Positions 57,251-64,000 of a stretch of DNA of 64,000 nucleotides are shown here, piece after piece; position 1 is the stretch's first letter; every line of letters starts with the position of its first letter. Below the pieces are notes generated by a model that ran no database searches, was not told the DNA's origin, and saw only the letters and a list, made by a program, of their open reading frames with translations. Where the stretch lies: the NCBI RefSeq assembly GCF_006861795.1, contig NZ_VDGH01000005.1:248001-312000 (forward strand), in the 5' to 3' direction. The position numbers were made by a program, and so were the translations under genes. The DNA is from Psychrobacillus lasiicapitis. Its GTDB lineage: Bacteria > Bacillota > Bacilli > Bacillales_A > Planococcaceae.

Positions 57251-58604
57251 TCATATTTCCTCCAAGCGTGCGCAGCATTGGTCTAAATTTCACACGTGTT
57301 TCTTCAAATTCTTCCATAGAAGAGGATTCTGCTACAATTCCGCCGCCTGCATATAAATAAGCATATTCATTTTCGATTAATGCAGAACGGATACCTACCG
57401 CAAACTCGCCATCCCCTTCTGTATTGATCCAACCAATTGGAGCTGCATAATAGCCACGATTCATTTGTTCGGATTCACGAATTATGCTAATCGCTTCTTG
57501 ACGCGGTTCGCCGCCTAAGGCTGGTGTTGGATGTAATGCTTGTACTAATGCAAATAAAGAGGAATCCTTTTTCAAATGCCCCTCTATTGGTGTATATAAA
57601 TGTTGGATATCTCTAATTTTCATAAGCTTCGGTCTTGCCGGTACTTTCAGTTCTTTACAATACTGCGCAAATACTTTCCGAATCATATCTACCACGTATT
57701 TGTGTTCCCCTAAGTTTTTAGGATCCGCCAGAAGCGCTTCTCCTAATGCTTTATCTTCCACTGAATTTTTACCACGTTTAACAGAACCTGCAAGTCCCGC
57801 AGACTGCGCTTTGGAGTTTTCTACTTTCACTAGCCGTTCTGGAGTTGCTCCAAAAAACATTTGATCCCCGTTTTCTAAACCAAATAAATAACTTTCCGGT
57901 TGTTCCATGGCAGCATGATAAATTGCTGTTGCTGGAGAGAAATCCTGATCAAACATCAACTTAAGAGAACGAGCAATTACTACTTTATTCACTTCATCCT
58001 CACGAATCCTTTTCGTTACATCTTCCACCGCATGTAAGTACTGCTCTTTTAATCGATCTTCGCGTTTTACTAATGCTGGTTTGGAATGAGTTTGAAGCTC
58101 TTTTACTTGAGCAGTGTGTATAAGCGCATCTCTTTCCACCCGTAATCGTTCAAATATATCCGCGCTCTCTTCCTCGTTTGTTATATAATGAATGCTCACA
58201 AATGTTCGATCTTGTTGAATTACTAATTGAAATGTTGCCACTACAAAGAATGCTGAAGGAAAATTGTCCCATTCAGATGTAATGGTGTTTTTAGGATCAA
58301 ATGCAAATCCACCAAATAATATTGGCGAAACATCTACTTGTTCTTTAACTGAAGCATTGCATAGCTCTTTCCATTTGGAATTAATATCAGCATATCGATT
58401 ATCTGCTAAGTTATTCGATATGGTATGAGCATGACCTAAGCCAACAAGCGTCAAAGTTTTTTCTTTGTTTTGCCAAAAAAATCGTTGACCTTTATATTTT
58501 TCATCCCCCGCTTCAAAAAAAGCATGAGCTGATAATCTCGATACTTCTATTGTTTCTGTATAAAAACGTAATGTTGTTTGCTTTTGACCGGTGGTTTTCG
58601 GCAT
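57243..58604 (-). CDS. menF: Isochorismate synthase
   Basis: Converts chorismate to isochorismate, the entry to menaquinone. 453 residues. Chorismate-binding motifs: EVNKVVIARSLKL, LFGLENGDQMFFGATPERLVKV, LAGSVKRGKN and ALHPTPALGGEPRQEAI. GGAGG precedes the ATG. It is first in menF-D-H-B and divergent from menA. Confidence 0.96.
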   Translation of the reverse strand: MPKTTGQKQTTLRFYTETIEVSRLSAHAFFEAGDEKYKGQRFFWQNKEKTLTLVGLGHAHTISNNLADNRYADINSKWKELCNASVKEQVDVSPILFGGFAFDPKNTITSEWDNFPSAFFVVATFQLVIQQDRTFVSIHYITNEEESADIFERLRVERDALIHTAQVKELQTHSKPALVKREDRLKEQYLHAVEDVTKRIREDEVNKVVIARSLKLMFDQDFSPATAIYHAAMEQPESYLFGLENGDQMFFGATPERLVKVENSKAQSAGLAGSVKRGKNSVEDKALGEALLADPKNLGEHKYVVDMIRKVFAQYCKELKVPARPKLMKIRDIQHLYTPIEGHLKKDSSLFALVQALHPTPALGGEPRQEAISIIRESEQMNRGYYAAPIGWINTEGDGEFAVGIRSALIENEYAYLYAGGGIVAESSSMEEFEETRVKFRPMLRTLGGNMND

Positions 58605-58763
58605 TAAAATTACCTCCGTATTAATATCTTGGTGTTAATCATGATGTATTCTTTTTTATTTCTCTACCCTTTATCATACAACTTTCTACACTTTTCGGCA
58701 CACATTTAGCAACGAATATATGCTAATATTGATAATGGATTGTTTAAAAGGAGAGAAAATTTT

Positions 58764-59675
58764 ATGTCACATGAACTACAAGCCGACAAAGGTTGGCGTG
58801 TCTGGTGGAAATTAACAAGACCCCATACATTAACCGCATCATTTGCTCCAGTATTTCTGGGTACGATGATCGCACTCTATTACACAAATATTAACTGGCT
58901 ATTATTTTTGGCAATGTTAGTTGCTTGTCTTTTTATACAAGCGGCTACTAATATGTTCAATGAGTACTATGATTTTGCTCGCGGACTTGATAGTGAAGAA
59001 TCCGTGGGTATAGGTGGAGCGATCGTTCGAAATGGTGTTAAACCGAAAACAGTAATGCAGTTAGCATTGCTATTATATGGACTTGCTGGATTACTAGGTA
59101 TCTACATTTGCTATAAATCCTCTTGGATGTTACTTGTTGTTGGCGCTGCCTGTATGCTAATAGGCTATCTGTATACTGGTGGACCTTATCCTATCGCCTA
59201 CACACCATTTGGAGAATTTTTTAGTGGTGTAGTAATGGGTATGCTTATTGTTTTAATTGCGACTTTCATCCAAGTTGGTTCTGTCCCTAATTTTGCCATC
59301 TTGCTTTCTATTCCAAGTGCACTACTTGTAGCTGCGATTATGCTTTCTAATAATATCCGTGATCTTGAGGAAGATACAAAAGGCGGCAGAAAAACGATGG
59401 CGATCCTTGTAGGTAGAAAAAACGCTATTAATATTTTGGCTTCTTATTTTATCATATCCTATCTTTGGATTTTAGGCTTAGTCTTGCTACAAATTATTAC
59501 ACCATGGTCATTGCTCATTATATTAAGTATAAAAAAACCATTGCATGCGATTAAACTATTCAGAGAAAAGGATAATCCCCTTGAAGTAGCGCCTGCTATG
59601 AAAGATACAGCACTGACTAATACAATCTTTGTATTCCTTTTAGGGATAGGTTTATTAATCGGTTACTTCTTATAA
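58764..59675 (+). CDS. menA: 1,4-Dihydroxy-2-naphthoate prenyltransferase
   Basis: UbiA-family membrane enzyme attaching the isoprenoid tail. 303 residues from the ATG at 58764 (AAGGAGAG upstream); an earlier in-frame codon lacks a site. About eight helices. Aspartate motifs: NMFNEYYDFARGLD near residue 70 and NNIRDLEEDTKGGRKT near residue 195. Divergent from menF. Confidence 0.95.
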   Translation: MSHELQADKGWRVWWKLTRPHTLTASFAPVFLGTMIALYYTNINWLLFLAMLVACLFIQAATNMFNEYYDFARGLDSEESVGIGGAIVRNGVKPKTVMQLALLLYGLAGLLGIYICYKSSWMLLVVGAACMLIGYLYTGGPYPIAYTPFGEFFSGVVMGMLIVLIATFIQVGSVPNFAILLSIPSALLVAAIMLSNNIRDLEEDTKGGRKTMAILVGRKNAINILASYFIISYLWILGLVLLQIITPWSLLIILSIKKPLHAIKLFREKDNPLEVAPAMKDTALTNTIFVFLLGIGLLIGYFL

Positions 59676-59723
59676 GAAAAGCGCAAGAAGAAAAAGCAAC
59701 AATTTTCTTCTTGCGTTTTTTTA
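59675..59723 (+). terminator. menA terminator
   Basis: AAGCGCAAGAAGAAAA / TTTTCTTCTTGCGTTTTTTT hairpin. Confidence 0.88.
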
Positions 59724-59752
59724 TGGAGTTTTTTTCTCGCATGGTTTACTCA

Positions 59753-59769
59753 TGTTATATAAACTAACA
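59753..59769 (+). promoter_or_regulatory. TnrA/GlnR box upstream of the PII-amtB operon
   Basis: TGTTA-N7-TAACA is an exact match to TGTNAN7TNACA. It is about 18 bp upstream of the -35 box, a place from which TnrA activates in B. subtilis (nrgAB). Confidence 0.85.
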
Positions 59770-59786
59770 TAATTTTCAGAATATCA

Positions 59787-59815
59787 TTTACATTTTTTAT
59801 TTTTTATAATATGAT
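59787..59815 (+). promoter_or_regulatory. Promoter of the PII-amtB operon
   Basis: -35 TTTACA (59787-59792), 17-bp spacer, -10 TATGAT (59810-59815). An overlapping TATAAT at 59805-59810 has poorer spacing. Confidence 0.65.
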
Positions 59816-59845
59816 GTTATATATTCTTACATTAGGAGGATCTAA

Positions 59846-60187
59846 ATGAAAAAAATCGAAGCAATTATTCGCCCAGATGTATTTTCGGAAGTTCGTCAAG
59901 CACTTGCATTAGAAGGAATTGACGGGCTAAGCGTGACAGAAATTGCTGGTTGCGGTCGCCAAGAAGGACGCACTGGATTATTTCGTGGTAACAACTATGA
60001 AATGGAATTTCATACAAAATTGAAGCTTGAAATGGTCGTAGAAGATCATTTAGTAGAGAAATTAGTAGAAGCCATTTTGAATCACGCATCTACCAACGAA
60101 GTCGGTGATGGAAAAATATTTGTTTTACCTGTAGATGAAGCAATCCGTATAAGAACAAAAGAACGCGGTGCAGTTGCCGTAAACTAA
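59846..60187 (+). CDS. glnK: PII nitrogen signalling protein (GlnK/NrgB type)
   Basis: 113 residues. MKKIEAIIRPDVFSEVRQAL is the PII N-terminus; the T-loop carries GRTGLFRGNNYEMEFHTKLKLEMVV with a Tyr near position 51-52; the C-terminal VGDGKIFVLPVDEAIRIRTKERG matches PROSITE-type PII signatures. It should bind AmtB and sense ATP/ADP and 2-oxoglutarate. GGAGG precedes the ATG. Unlike B. subtilis nrgAB, PII comes first. Confidence 0.95.
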   Translation: MKKIEAIIRPDVFSEVRQALALEGIDGLSVTEIAGCGRQEGRTGLFRGNNYEMEFHTKLKLEMVVEDHLVEKLVEAILNHASTNEVGDGKIFVLPVDEAIRIRTKERGAVAVN

Positions 60188-60200
60188 AGGAGAGGGTTTT

Positions 60201-61475
60201 ATGACAATAGAAATAGTTCAACATTCAATCGACATGTTGTGGGTAATGTTAGGTGCCATTTTAGTATTTTTTATGCATGCAGGATTTGCAATGCTCGAAA
60301 CAGGTTTTACTCGTTCTAAAAATACATTGAATATTTTAATGAAAAACTTCCTCACAGTATCACTTGGCGCTGTTTTATATTTCCTTGTAGGGTTTGGTTT
60401 TATGTTTGGTGAATCTTTCTTTGGTGCAATAGGAACAGACGGATTTGCACTACTTGGAAGAGACGATATGGGTTTCTTCGTTTTCCAATCTGTTTTTGCA
60501 GCCACTTGTGCAACCATTATTTCAGGTGCAGTTGCTGAGCGAATGAAGTTATCTTCTTACTTACTTTTAGTAGTAGTAATGACTGGCATTATCTATCCAG
60601 TTGTAGGTCACTGGATTTGGGGAGGCGGATGGTTAGCTAAGCTTGGCTTCATTGATTTTGCAGGTTCTACAGTCGTTCACTTAACAGGAGCAATCGGAGC
60701 TTTCGTAGCAGCAGCACTTTTAGGTCCCCGTCTTGGAAAATATAGTAACGGTAAAGTTAATGTTATACCTGGTCACAGTATTCCCCTCGGTGCTTTAGGC
60801 GTTTTCGTCTTATGGGTTGGCTGGTTCGGATTTAATGGAGCAAGCACCTTAGCTGCCGACCCTACTCTTGTCCCGCAAATTATTGCAAATACTTTATTTG
60901 CTGCTTCTGCCGGAGTTTTATCTACCGCTTTTTATACAAAACTAAGATTTAAAAAATTGGACGCTTCTCTCACATTAAACGGCGCACTAGCAGGTTTAGT
61001 AAGTATTACGGCTGGAGCTGCTAACGTCTCACTCATAAGTTCTATCTTAATTGGATTACTTGCAGGTATTATTATGACAGAAGGAGTTCGCTTCTTAGAT
61101 GTTATATTGAAAGTGGATGATCCTGTTGGAGCAATAGCAGTTCATGGGATAACTGGAATTTGGGGAACGTTAGCTGTTGGATTATTTGAAACTTCAAGTG
61201 GACTCCTTGTAGGTGGTGGAGCGAGCCTAATAGTTGTTCAGATATTAGGAATTTTAGCTGTTATTGTCTGGGTTTCTGTTACTGTTTCCGGATTCCTGCT
61301 TATTGTAAAAGCATTTAGCCCCATTCGGGTATCAAATGAGGAAGAAATTGCTGGACTTGATTTTGTAGAGCATGGTTCACAAGCATACGAACTGAACGAT
61401 GTATTTCCTGGCATTAGCACGAAAACAGAAGGCTTTGCTCAACGCTTAACGGAGCTAGGGAAAGCTACTAATTAG
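60201..61475 (+). CDS. amtB: Ammonium transporter
   Basis: 424 residues, 11 helices, Amt family. Motifs: FMHAGFAMLETGFTRSKN, GAVAERMKLSSY, DFAGSTVVHLTGA (pore His and Asp) and VHGITGIWGTLAVGLF (second pore His). AAGGAG precedes the ATG, 13 bp after glnK. No clear terminator follows; family I repeats begin soon after. Confidence 0.97.
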   Translation: MTIEIVQHSIDMLWVMLGAILVFFMHAGFAMLETGFTRSKNTLNILMKNFLTVSLGAVLYFLVGFGFMFGESFFGAIGTDGFALLGRDDMGFFVFQSVFAATCATIISGAVAERMKLSSYLLLVVVMTGIIYPVVGHWIWGGGWLAKLGFIDFAGSTVVHLTGAIGAFVAAALLGPRLGKYSNGKVNVIPGHSIPLGALGVFVLWVGWFGFNGASTLAADPTLVPQIIANTLFAASAGVLSTAFYTKLRFKKLDASLTLNGALAGLVSITAGAANVSLISSILIGLLAGIIMTEGVRFLDVILKVDDPVGAIAVHGITGIWGTLAVGLFETSSGLLVGGGASLIVVQILGILAVIVWVSVTVSGFLLIVKAFSPIRVSNEEEIAGLDFVEHGSQAYELNDVFPGISTKTEGFAQRLTELGKATN

Positions 61476-61479
61476 GCTT

Positions 61480-61562
61480 CTCCTTCTTCTAAAGGCAGCA
61501 CAAAAGCGCGAGCCCCTATCGCCCTTTCCAATTTAGCACAGGAACGAAATAACGCACTGAAT
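61480..61562. other. Repeat-associated module after amtB
   Basis: The segment around CCAATTTAGCACAGGAACGAAATAACGCACTGAATA closely resembles the bases before the family I left end at 42.45-42.51 kb. It is thus part of a larger repeat unit. No gene. Confidence 0.5.
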
Positions 61563-61975
61563 AAGGAAACTGCGCGGTAAATAGCTCTATTAGATGATTT
61601 CCGTTGCAGGACGGCTGCTTTCCGTGGGGTGAACGATGAGCTTTTACTGCCGCTTCCGCGTAGGTTGTGAAGACTCATTAGCCCACCAGAGGAACGAAGG
61701 CTAAGAACGCCACATCCTGTGGCAACACCTTCGAAACCAACATCCTGTTGGCCTTCACTGGATTCGCCGCCTATAGCGAAATCAAATGAGCTTGCTACTT
61801 AATTAGGTCCAGCTGTTCTGATAAATTCTCTTATTAGCATATGTTTCCTGTCAAAAATCCAGTAAATGGTTGAACTAGACATAACAGGTCTTGAACACGA
61901 CAAAACCAATCTAGCTGATACATTTTTGGGTAACAGAGCGGAGACTGGCGAATATTGACCGCACAGTATCCCCAT
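61563..61975. repeat. Family I dispersed repeat (copy 4)
   Basis: The left end AAGGAAACTGCGCGGT (61564-61579) and right end ACCGCACAGTATCCCC (61958-61973) are imperfect inverse copies, about 410 bp apart. Its minus strand carries GGTTTCGAAGGTGTTGCCAC...CTTAGCCTTCGTTCC and CCCACGGAAAGCAGCCGTCC, matching copies 1 and 2. Confidence 0.8.
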
Positions 61976-62000
61976 AAATTGAAGTATCTCACTCACTGCC

Positions 62001-62027
62001 CCCTTATCCATTTAATGGATAAGGGAG
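62001..62027. other. Hairpin in repeat region
   Basis: CCTTATCCAT / ATGGATAAGG with a three-base loop, between family I copy 4 and the inverted TGGTTGC array. No T-run. Confidence 0.6.
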
Positions 62028-62037
62028 ATCAATTAGT

Positions 62038-62178
62038 TATTGAAAGCAACCAATTCTATTTCCAAAGCAACTAAATCTGTATGAGAGCAACCAAACTGCC
62101 CATGTAAGTAACTAATTCTTAAAATAGAAAATTTACTTGAAGTGAGACGCCGATAACTAATGCGTAGTTCTCCAATAT
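62038..62178 (-). repeat. Inverted TGGTTGC array and flank
   Basis: On the plus strand GCAACCA/GCAACTA/GCAACCA/GTAACTA begin at 62046, 62067, 62087 and 62108 (21, 20, 21 bp). On the minus strand the sequence, including CTCTCATACAGATTTAGTTG and the flank GTTATCGGCGTCTCAC, corresponds to the array at 22.82-22.95 kb. Confidence 0.85.
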
Positions 62179-62260
62179 TACAATTAAAATAATAAATTAC
62201 CGTTCCTTATGCTACTAATAAGTTATACATATGTCCTAAACTTTTTATAATTTCCTAACC
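62179..62260 (+). repeat. Common AT-rich tail of family I (third copy)
   Basis: ACAATTAAAATAATAAATTA then CGTTCCTTATGCTACTAATAAG and CCTAAACTTTTTATAATTTC. The equivalents are at 11969-12013 and 42967-43045. In all three places it directly precedes a minus-strand terminator. Confidence 0.75.
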
Positions 62261-62262
62261 AA

Positions 62263-62301
62263 TTAAAAAAGCATGCTTCCTAAATGGAAACATGCTTTTG
62301 T
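62263..62301 (-). terminator. Terminator of the tRNA operon (distal copy)
   Basis: AAAAAAGCATG / CATGCTTTT hairpin just after the last tRNA-Glu on the minus strand. Confidence 0.75.
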
Positions 62302-62306
62302 TATAA

Positions 62307-62378
62307 TGACCCCTACGGGATTCGAACCCGTGTTACCGCCGTGAAAGGGCGGTGTCTTAACCGCTTGACCAAGGGGCC
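62307..62378 (-). tRNA. tRNA-Glu (UUC), distal copy
   Basis: 72 nt cloverleaf; anticodon loop CTTTCAC; acceptor GGCCCCT/AGGGGTC; CCA not encoded. Identical to the copy 417 bp away. Confidence 0.95.
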
Positions 62379-62387
62379 ATATATATA

Positions 62388-62478
62388 TGGCGGAGAAGGA
62401 GGGATTTGAACCCTCGCGCCGGTTGCCCGACCTACACCCTTAGCAGGGGCGCCTCTTCAGCCACTTGAGTACTTCCCC
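62388..62478 (-). tRNA. tRNA-Ser (GCU), distal copy
   Basis: 91 nt with encoded CCA and a long variable arm; anticodon loop CTGCTAA. Identical to the proximal copy. Confidence 0.95.
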
Positions 62479-62484
62479 ATATAT

Positions 62485-62559
62485 TGGCTCCGAAGGTAGG
62501 ACTCGAACCTACGACCGATCGGTTAACAGCCGATTGCTCTACCACTGAGCTACTTCGGA
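62485..62559 (-). tRNA. tRNA-Asn (GUU), distal copy
   Basis: 75 nt with encoded CCA; anticodon loop CTGTTAA; acceptor TCCGAAG/CTTCGGA. Identical to the proximal copy. Confidence 0.95.
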
Positions 62560-62563
62560 ATAA

Positions 62564-62640
62564 TAGTAATCTTAAATTGGACTAAAAACATAGATCTCAC
62601 GCTCTCAGGCGTGCATTCTAACTAGCTTAACAGAACTACA
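62564..62640 (-). pseudogene. Decayed tRNA-Ile copy
   Basis: Lies exactly 417 bp from the intact tRNA-Ile(GAU) and in the same position after tRNA-Asn. The T-arm and acceptor are destroyed, with many substitutions, one inserted and one deleted base. The anticodon stem CACGC/GCGTG survives, but its loop is one base short and no longer carries GAT. Confidence 0.85.
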
Positions 62641-62682
62641 GAAAGCTTCTAAATTAAAGGATTTTGATAAACTCTAAAGGAT

Positions 62683-62721
62683 TGAAAAAAGCATGTTTCC
62701 TAACAGGATACATGCTTTTAA
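62683..62721 (-). terminator. Internal terminator of the tRNA cluster (proximal copy)
   Basis: AAAAAAGCATG / CATGCTTTT hairpin, the duplicate of the distal one. It now stands between the proximal tRNA-Glu and the distal tRNA block. Confidence 0.75.
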
Positions 62722-62723
62722 AA

Positions 62724-62795
62724 TGACCCCTACGGGATTCGAACCCGTGTTACCGCCGTGAAAGGGCGGTGTCTTAACCGCTTGACCAAGGGGCC
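62724..62795 (-). tRNA. tRNA-Glu (UUC), proximal copy
   Basis: 72 nt; anticodon loop CTTTCAC; ends the conserved Ile-Asn-Ser-Glu order known from the B. subtilis rRNA-linked tRNA array. Confidence 0.95.
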
Positions 62796-62804
62796 AAACA
62801 TATA

Positions 62805-62895
62805 TGGCGGAGAAGGAGGGATTTGAACCCTCGCGCCGGTTGCCCGACCTACACCCTTAGCAGGGGCGCCTCTTCAGCCACTTGAGTACTTCCCC
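62805..62895 (-). tRNA. tRNA-Ser (GCU), proximal copy
   Basis: 91 nt with CCA; anticodon loop CTGCTAA; discriminator G. Confidence 0.95.
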
Positions 62896-62901
62896 ATATG
62901 T

Positions 62902-62976
62902 TGGCTCCGAAGGTAGGACTCGAACCTACGACCGATCGGTTAACAGCCGATTGCTCTACCACTGAGCTACTTCGGA
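62902..62976 (-). tRNA. tRNA-Asn (GUU), proximal copy
   Basis: 75 nt with CCA; anticodon loop CTGTTAA. Confidence 0.95.
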
Positions 62977-62980
62977 ATAA

Positions 62981-63057
<77 letters not shown>

Positions 63058-63062
63058 ATTAT

Positions 63063-63136
63063 TGGAGCGGGTGAAGAGAATCGAACTCTCATCATCAGCT
63101 TGGAAGGCTGAGGTTTTACCACTAAACTACACCCGC
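63063..63136 (-). tRNA. tRNA-Gly (UCC)
   Basis: 74 nt with CCA; anticodon loop CTTCCAA. It directly follows tRNA-Phe; the tRNA-His found between them in B. subtilis is absent. Confidence 0.95.
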
Positions 63137-63143
63137 GTTACTA

Positions 63144-63219
63144 TGGTGGCTCAGGACGGAATCGAACCGCCGACACAAGGATTTTCAGTCCTTTGCTCTA
63201 CCGACTGAGCTACTGAGCC
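63144..63219 (-). tRNA. tRNA-Phe (GAA)
   Basis: 76 nt with CCA; anticodon loop CTGAAAA. Confidence 0.95.
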
Positions 63220-63277
63220 TCTTGAATTTTTATTTACTTGTCCTGAATTTCAAACTAATAAACTTAAATTAATTAAA

Positions 63278-63353
63278 TGGCGGTCCCGACCGGGATCGAA
63301 CCGGCGATCTCCTGCGTGACAGGCAGGCATGTTAACCGCTACACCACGGGACC
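63278..63353 (-). tRNA. tRNA-Asp (GUC)
   Basis: 76 nt with CCA; anticodon loop CTGTCAC; discriminator G. Confidence 0.95.
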
Positions 63354-63356
63354 ATT

Positions 63357-63433
<77 letters not shown>

Positions 63434-63492
63434 ATAATAGTATGTTTTAAAAGTTAATCTTGCTACGCTCGAATTATGTAATAACCTTAAAA

Positions 63493-63585
63493 TGGAGGAG
63501 GAAGAGGGATTCGAACCCCCGCGCGGTATGACCCGCCTGTCGGTTTTCAAGACCGATCCCTTCAGCCAGACTTGGGTATTCCTCC
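63493..63585 (-). tRNA. tRNA-Ser (UGA)
   Basis: 93 nt with CCA and long variable arm; anticodon loop CTTGAAA. Confidence 0.95.
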
Positions 63586-63597
63586 GAAATATGTTGA

Positions 63598-63674
63598 TGG
63601 TGGACCTTGCAGGACTCGAACCTGCGACCGGACGGTTATGAGCCGTCTGCTCTAACCAACTGAGCTAAAGGTCC
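63598..63674 (-). tRNA. tRNA-Ile2 (CAU, lysidine type)
   Basis: 77 nt with CCA; anticodon loop CTCATAA. The body GGACCTTTAGCTCAGTTGG is the Bacillus minor isoleucine tRNA read as k2CAU after TilS modification; its place between Met and Ser also fits. A gene finder would call it Met. Confidence 0.88.
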
Positions 63675-63680
63675 TAAATA

Positions 63681-63754
63681 TAGCGGCAGAGGGAGTCGAA
63701 CCCACGACCTTTCGGGTATGAACCGAGTGCTCTAGCCAACTGAGCTACACCGCC
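63681..63754 (-). tRNA. Elongator tRNA-Met (CAU)
   Basis: 74 nt without encoded CCA; anticodon loop TTCATAC; body GGCGGTGTAGCTCAG typical of elongator Met. Confidence 0.93.
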
Positions 63755-63774
63755 AAGATTTTTACATTAATAAA

Positions 63775-63850
63775 TGGTGGAGCCTAGCGGGATCGAACCG
63801 CTGACCTCCTGCGTGCAAGGCAGGCGCTCTCCCAGCTGAGCTAAGGCCCC
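63775..63850 (-). tRNA. tRNA-Ala (UGC)
   Basis: 76 nt with CCA; anticodon loop CTTGCAC. Confidence 0.95.
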
Positions 63851-63862
63851 ATTTTTTTAGAC

Positions 63863-63939
63863 TGGTCGGGAAGACAGGATTCGAACCTGCGACCCCTTGG
63901 TCCCAAACCAAGTGCTCTACCAAGCTGAGCTACTTCCCG
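63863..63939 (-). tRNA. tRNA-Pro (UGG)
   Basis: 77 nt with CCA; anticodon loop TTTGGGA; acceptor CGGGAAG/CTTCCCG. Confidence 0.95.
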
Positions 63940-63946
63940 TAATATA

Positions 63947-64000
63947 TGGCGCGCCCGGCAGGAGTCGAACCCACAACCTTCTGATCCGTAGTCAGACGCT
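63947..64000 (-). tRNA. tRNA-Arg (ACG), cut by the window edge
   Basis: The 3' 54 nt are visible with CCA; anticodon loop CTACGGA gives ACG (inosine after editing). The 5' part lies beyond the window. In B. subtilis the array continues to an rRNA operon. Confidence 0.9.

Noticed and set aside
61472-62011. Minus-strand frames downstream of amtB
   Set aside because: Located in family I repeat sequence with no ribosome sites or family support.

Overview
The window looks like a chromosomal segment of a low-GC, Gram-positive, spore-former-type bacterium of the order Bacillales, most likely family Planococcaceae/Caryophanaceae (relatives of Psychrobacillus, Lysinibacillus, Sporosarcina). The grounds are AT-rich codon use, strong AGGAGG-type ribosome sites, T-box and SAM-I riboswitches, and long stretches of gene order matching the 'yt' region of Bacillus subtilis (ytxH-ytxG-murC-sftA-ytpR-ytpQ-ytpP; ytnP-trmB-ytlR-ytlQ-ytlP; metK|pckA; ytmA-ytkD; dps-yidD; menF-D-H-B-E). 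The genus is a guess.

Layout. 1-11.7 kb: 3' end of an FtsA-like gene, then a minus-strand cell-envelope/division run (ytxH, ytxG, murC, DNA translocase sftA) and ytpR/ytpQ/ytpP, a lipoprotein, a DUF84 phosphatase and an M42 peptidase. 12-21 kb: minus-strand run of a lactonase-like hydrolase, trmB, lipid kinase, NERD-like ytlQ, RNA ligase-like ytlP, D-amino-acid transaminase and dipeptidase pepV, then a pseudouridine synthase and a lipid II flippase-like protein. 21.5-28.6 kb: flavoprotein ytfP, a tryptophan T-box controlling trpE-trpG, and leuS behind a leucine T-box. 28.6-34 kb: a 3-hydroxybutyrate/ketone-body operon (scoA-scoB-gntP family permease-bdhA) behind an AAA+ regulator that lacks the sigma-54 contact motif. 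34-42 kb: MFS transporter, tRNA wobble-modification pair ytqA-mnmM, type III polyketide synthase plus methyltransferase, malic enzyme, a divergent PurC paralogue, a YtpA homologue without its catalytic serine, and a gamma-carbonic-anhydrase-like protein. 43-52 kb: SAM riboswitch-metK divergent from pckA, ytmA-ytkD, a CAAX-type protease, several small genes, dps, yidD and a Zur-controlled zinc-binding lipoprotein. 52-61.5 kb: menaquinone genes (menF-D-H-B-E and divergent menA) and a TnrA/GlnR-controlled PII-ammonium transporter pair. 62.3-64 kb: a minus-strand tRNA cluster of 17 tRNAs (last one cut by the edge) and one pseudo-tRNA, matching the large rRNA-linked tRNA array of B. subtilis but lacking tRNA-His and carrying a 417-bp duplication.

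Nearly all long gene-free gaps are filled by dispersed GC-rich repeat elements. I distinguish four families (I-IV), plus a short-period family of TTGGTTGC/TTAGTTG units spaced 20-21 bp. Two of these repeats sit inside 5' leaders (leuS and scoA), and three family I copies end in a common tail directly ahead of a minus-strand terminator. These repeats, the duplicated tRNA block, the regulator without GAFTGA and the serine-less YtpA are the most unusual points. No prophage, IS transposase gene, CRISPR array or defence system was seen.
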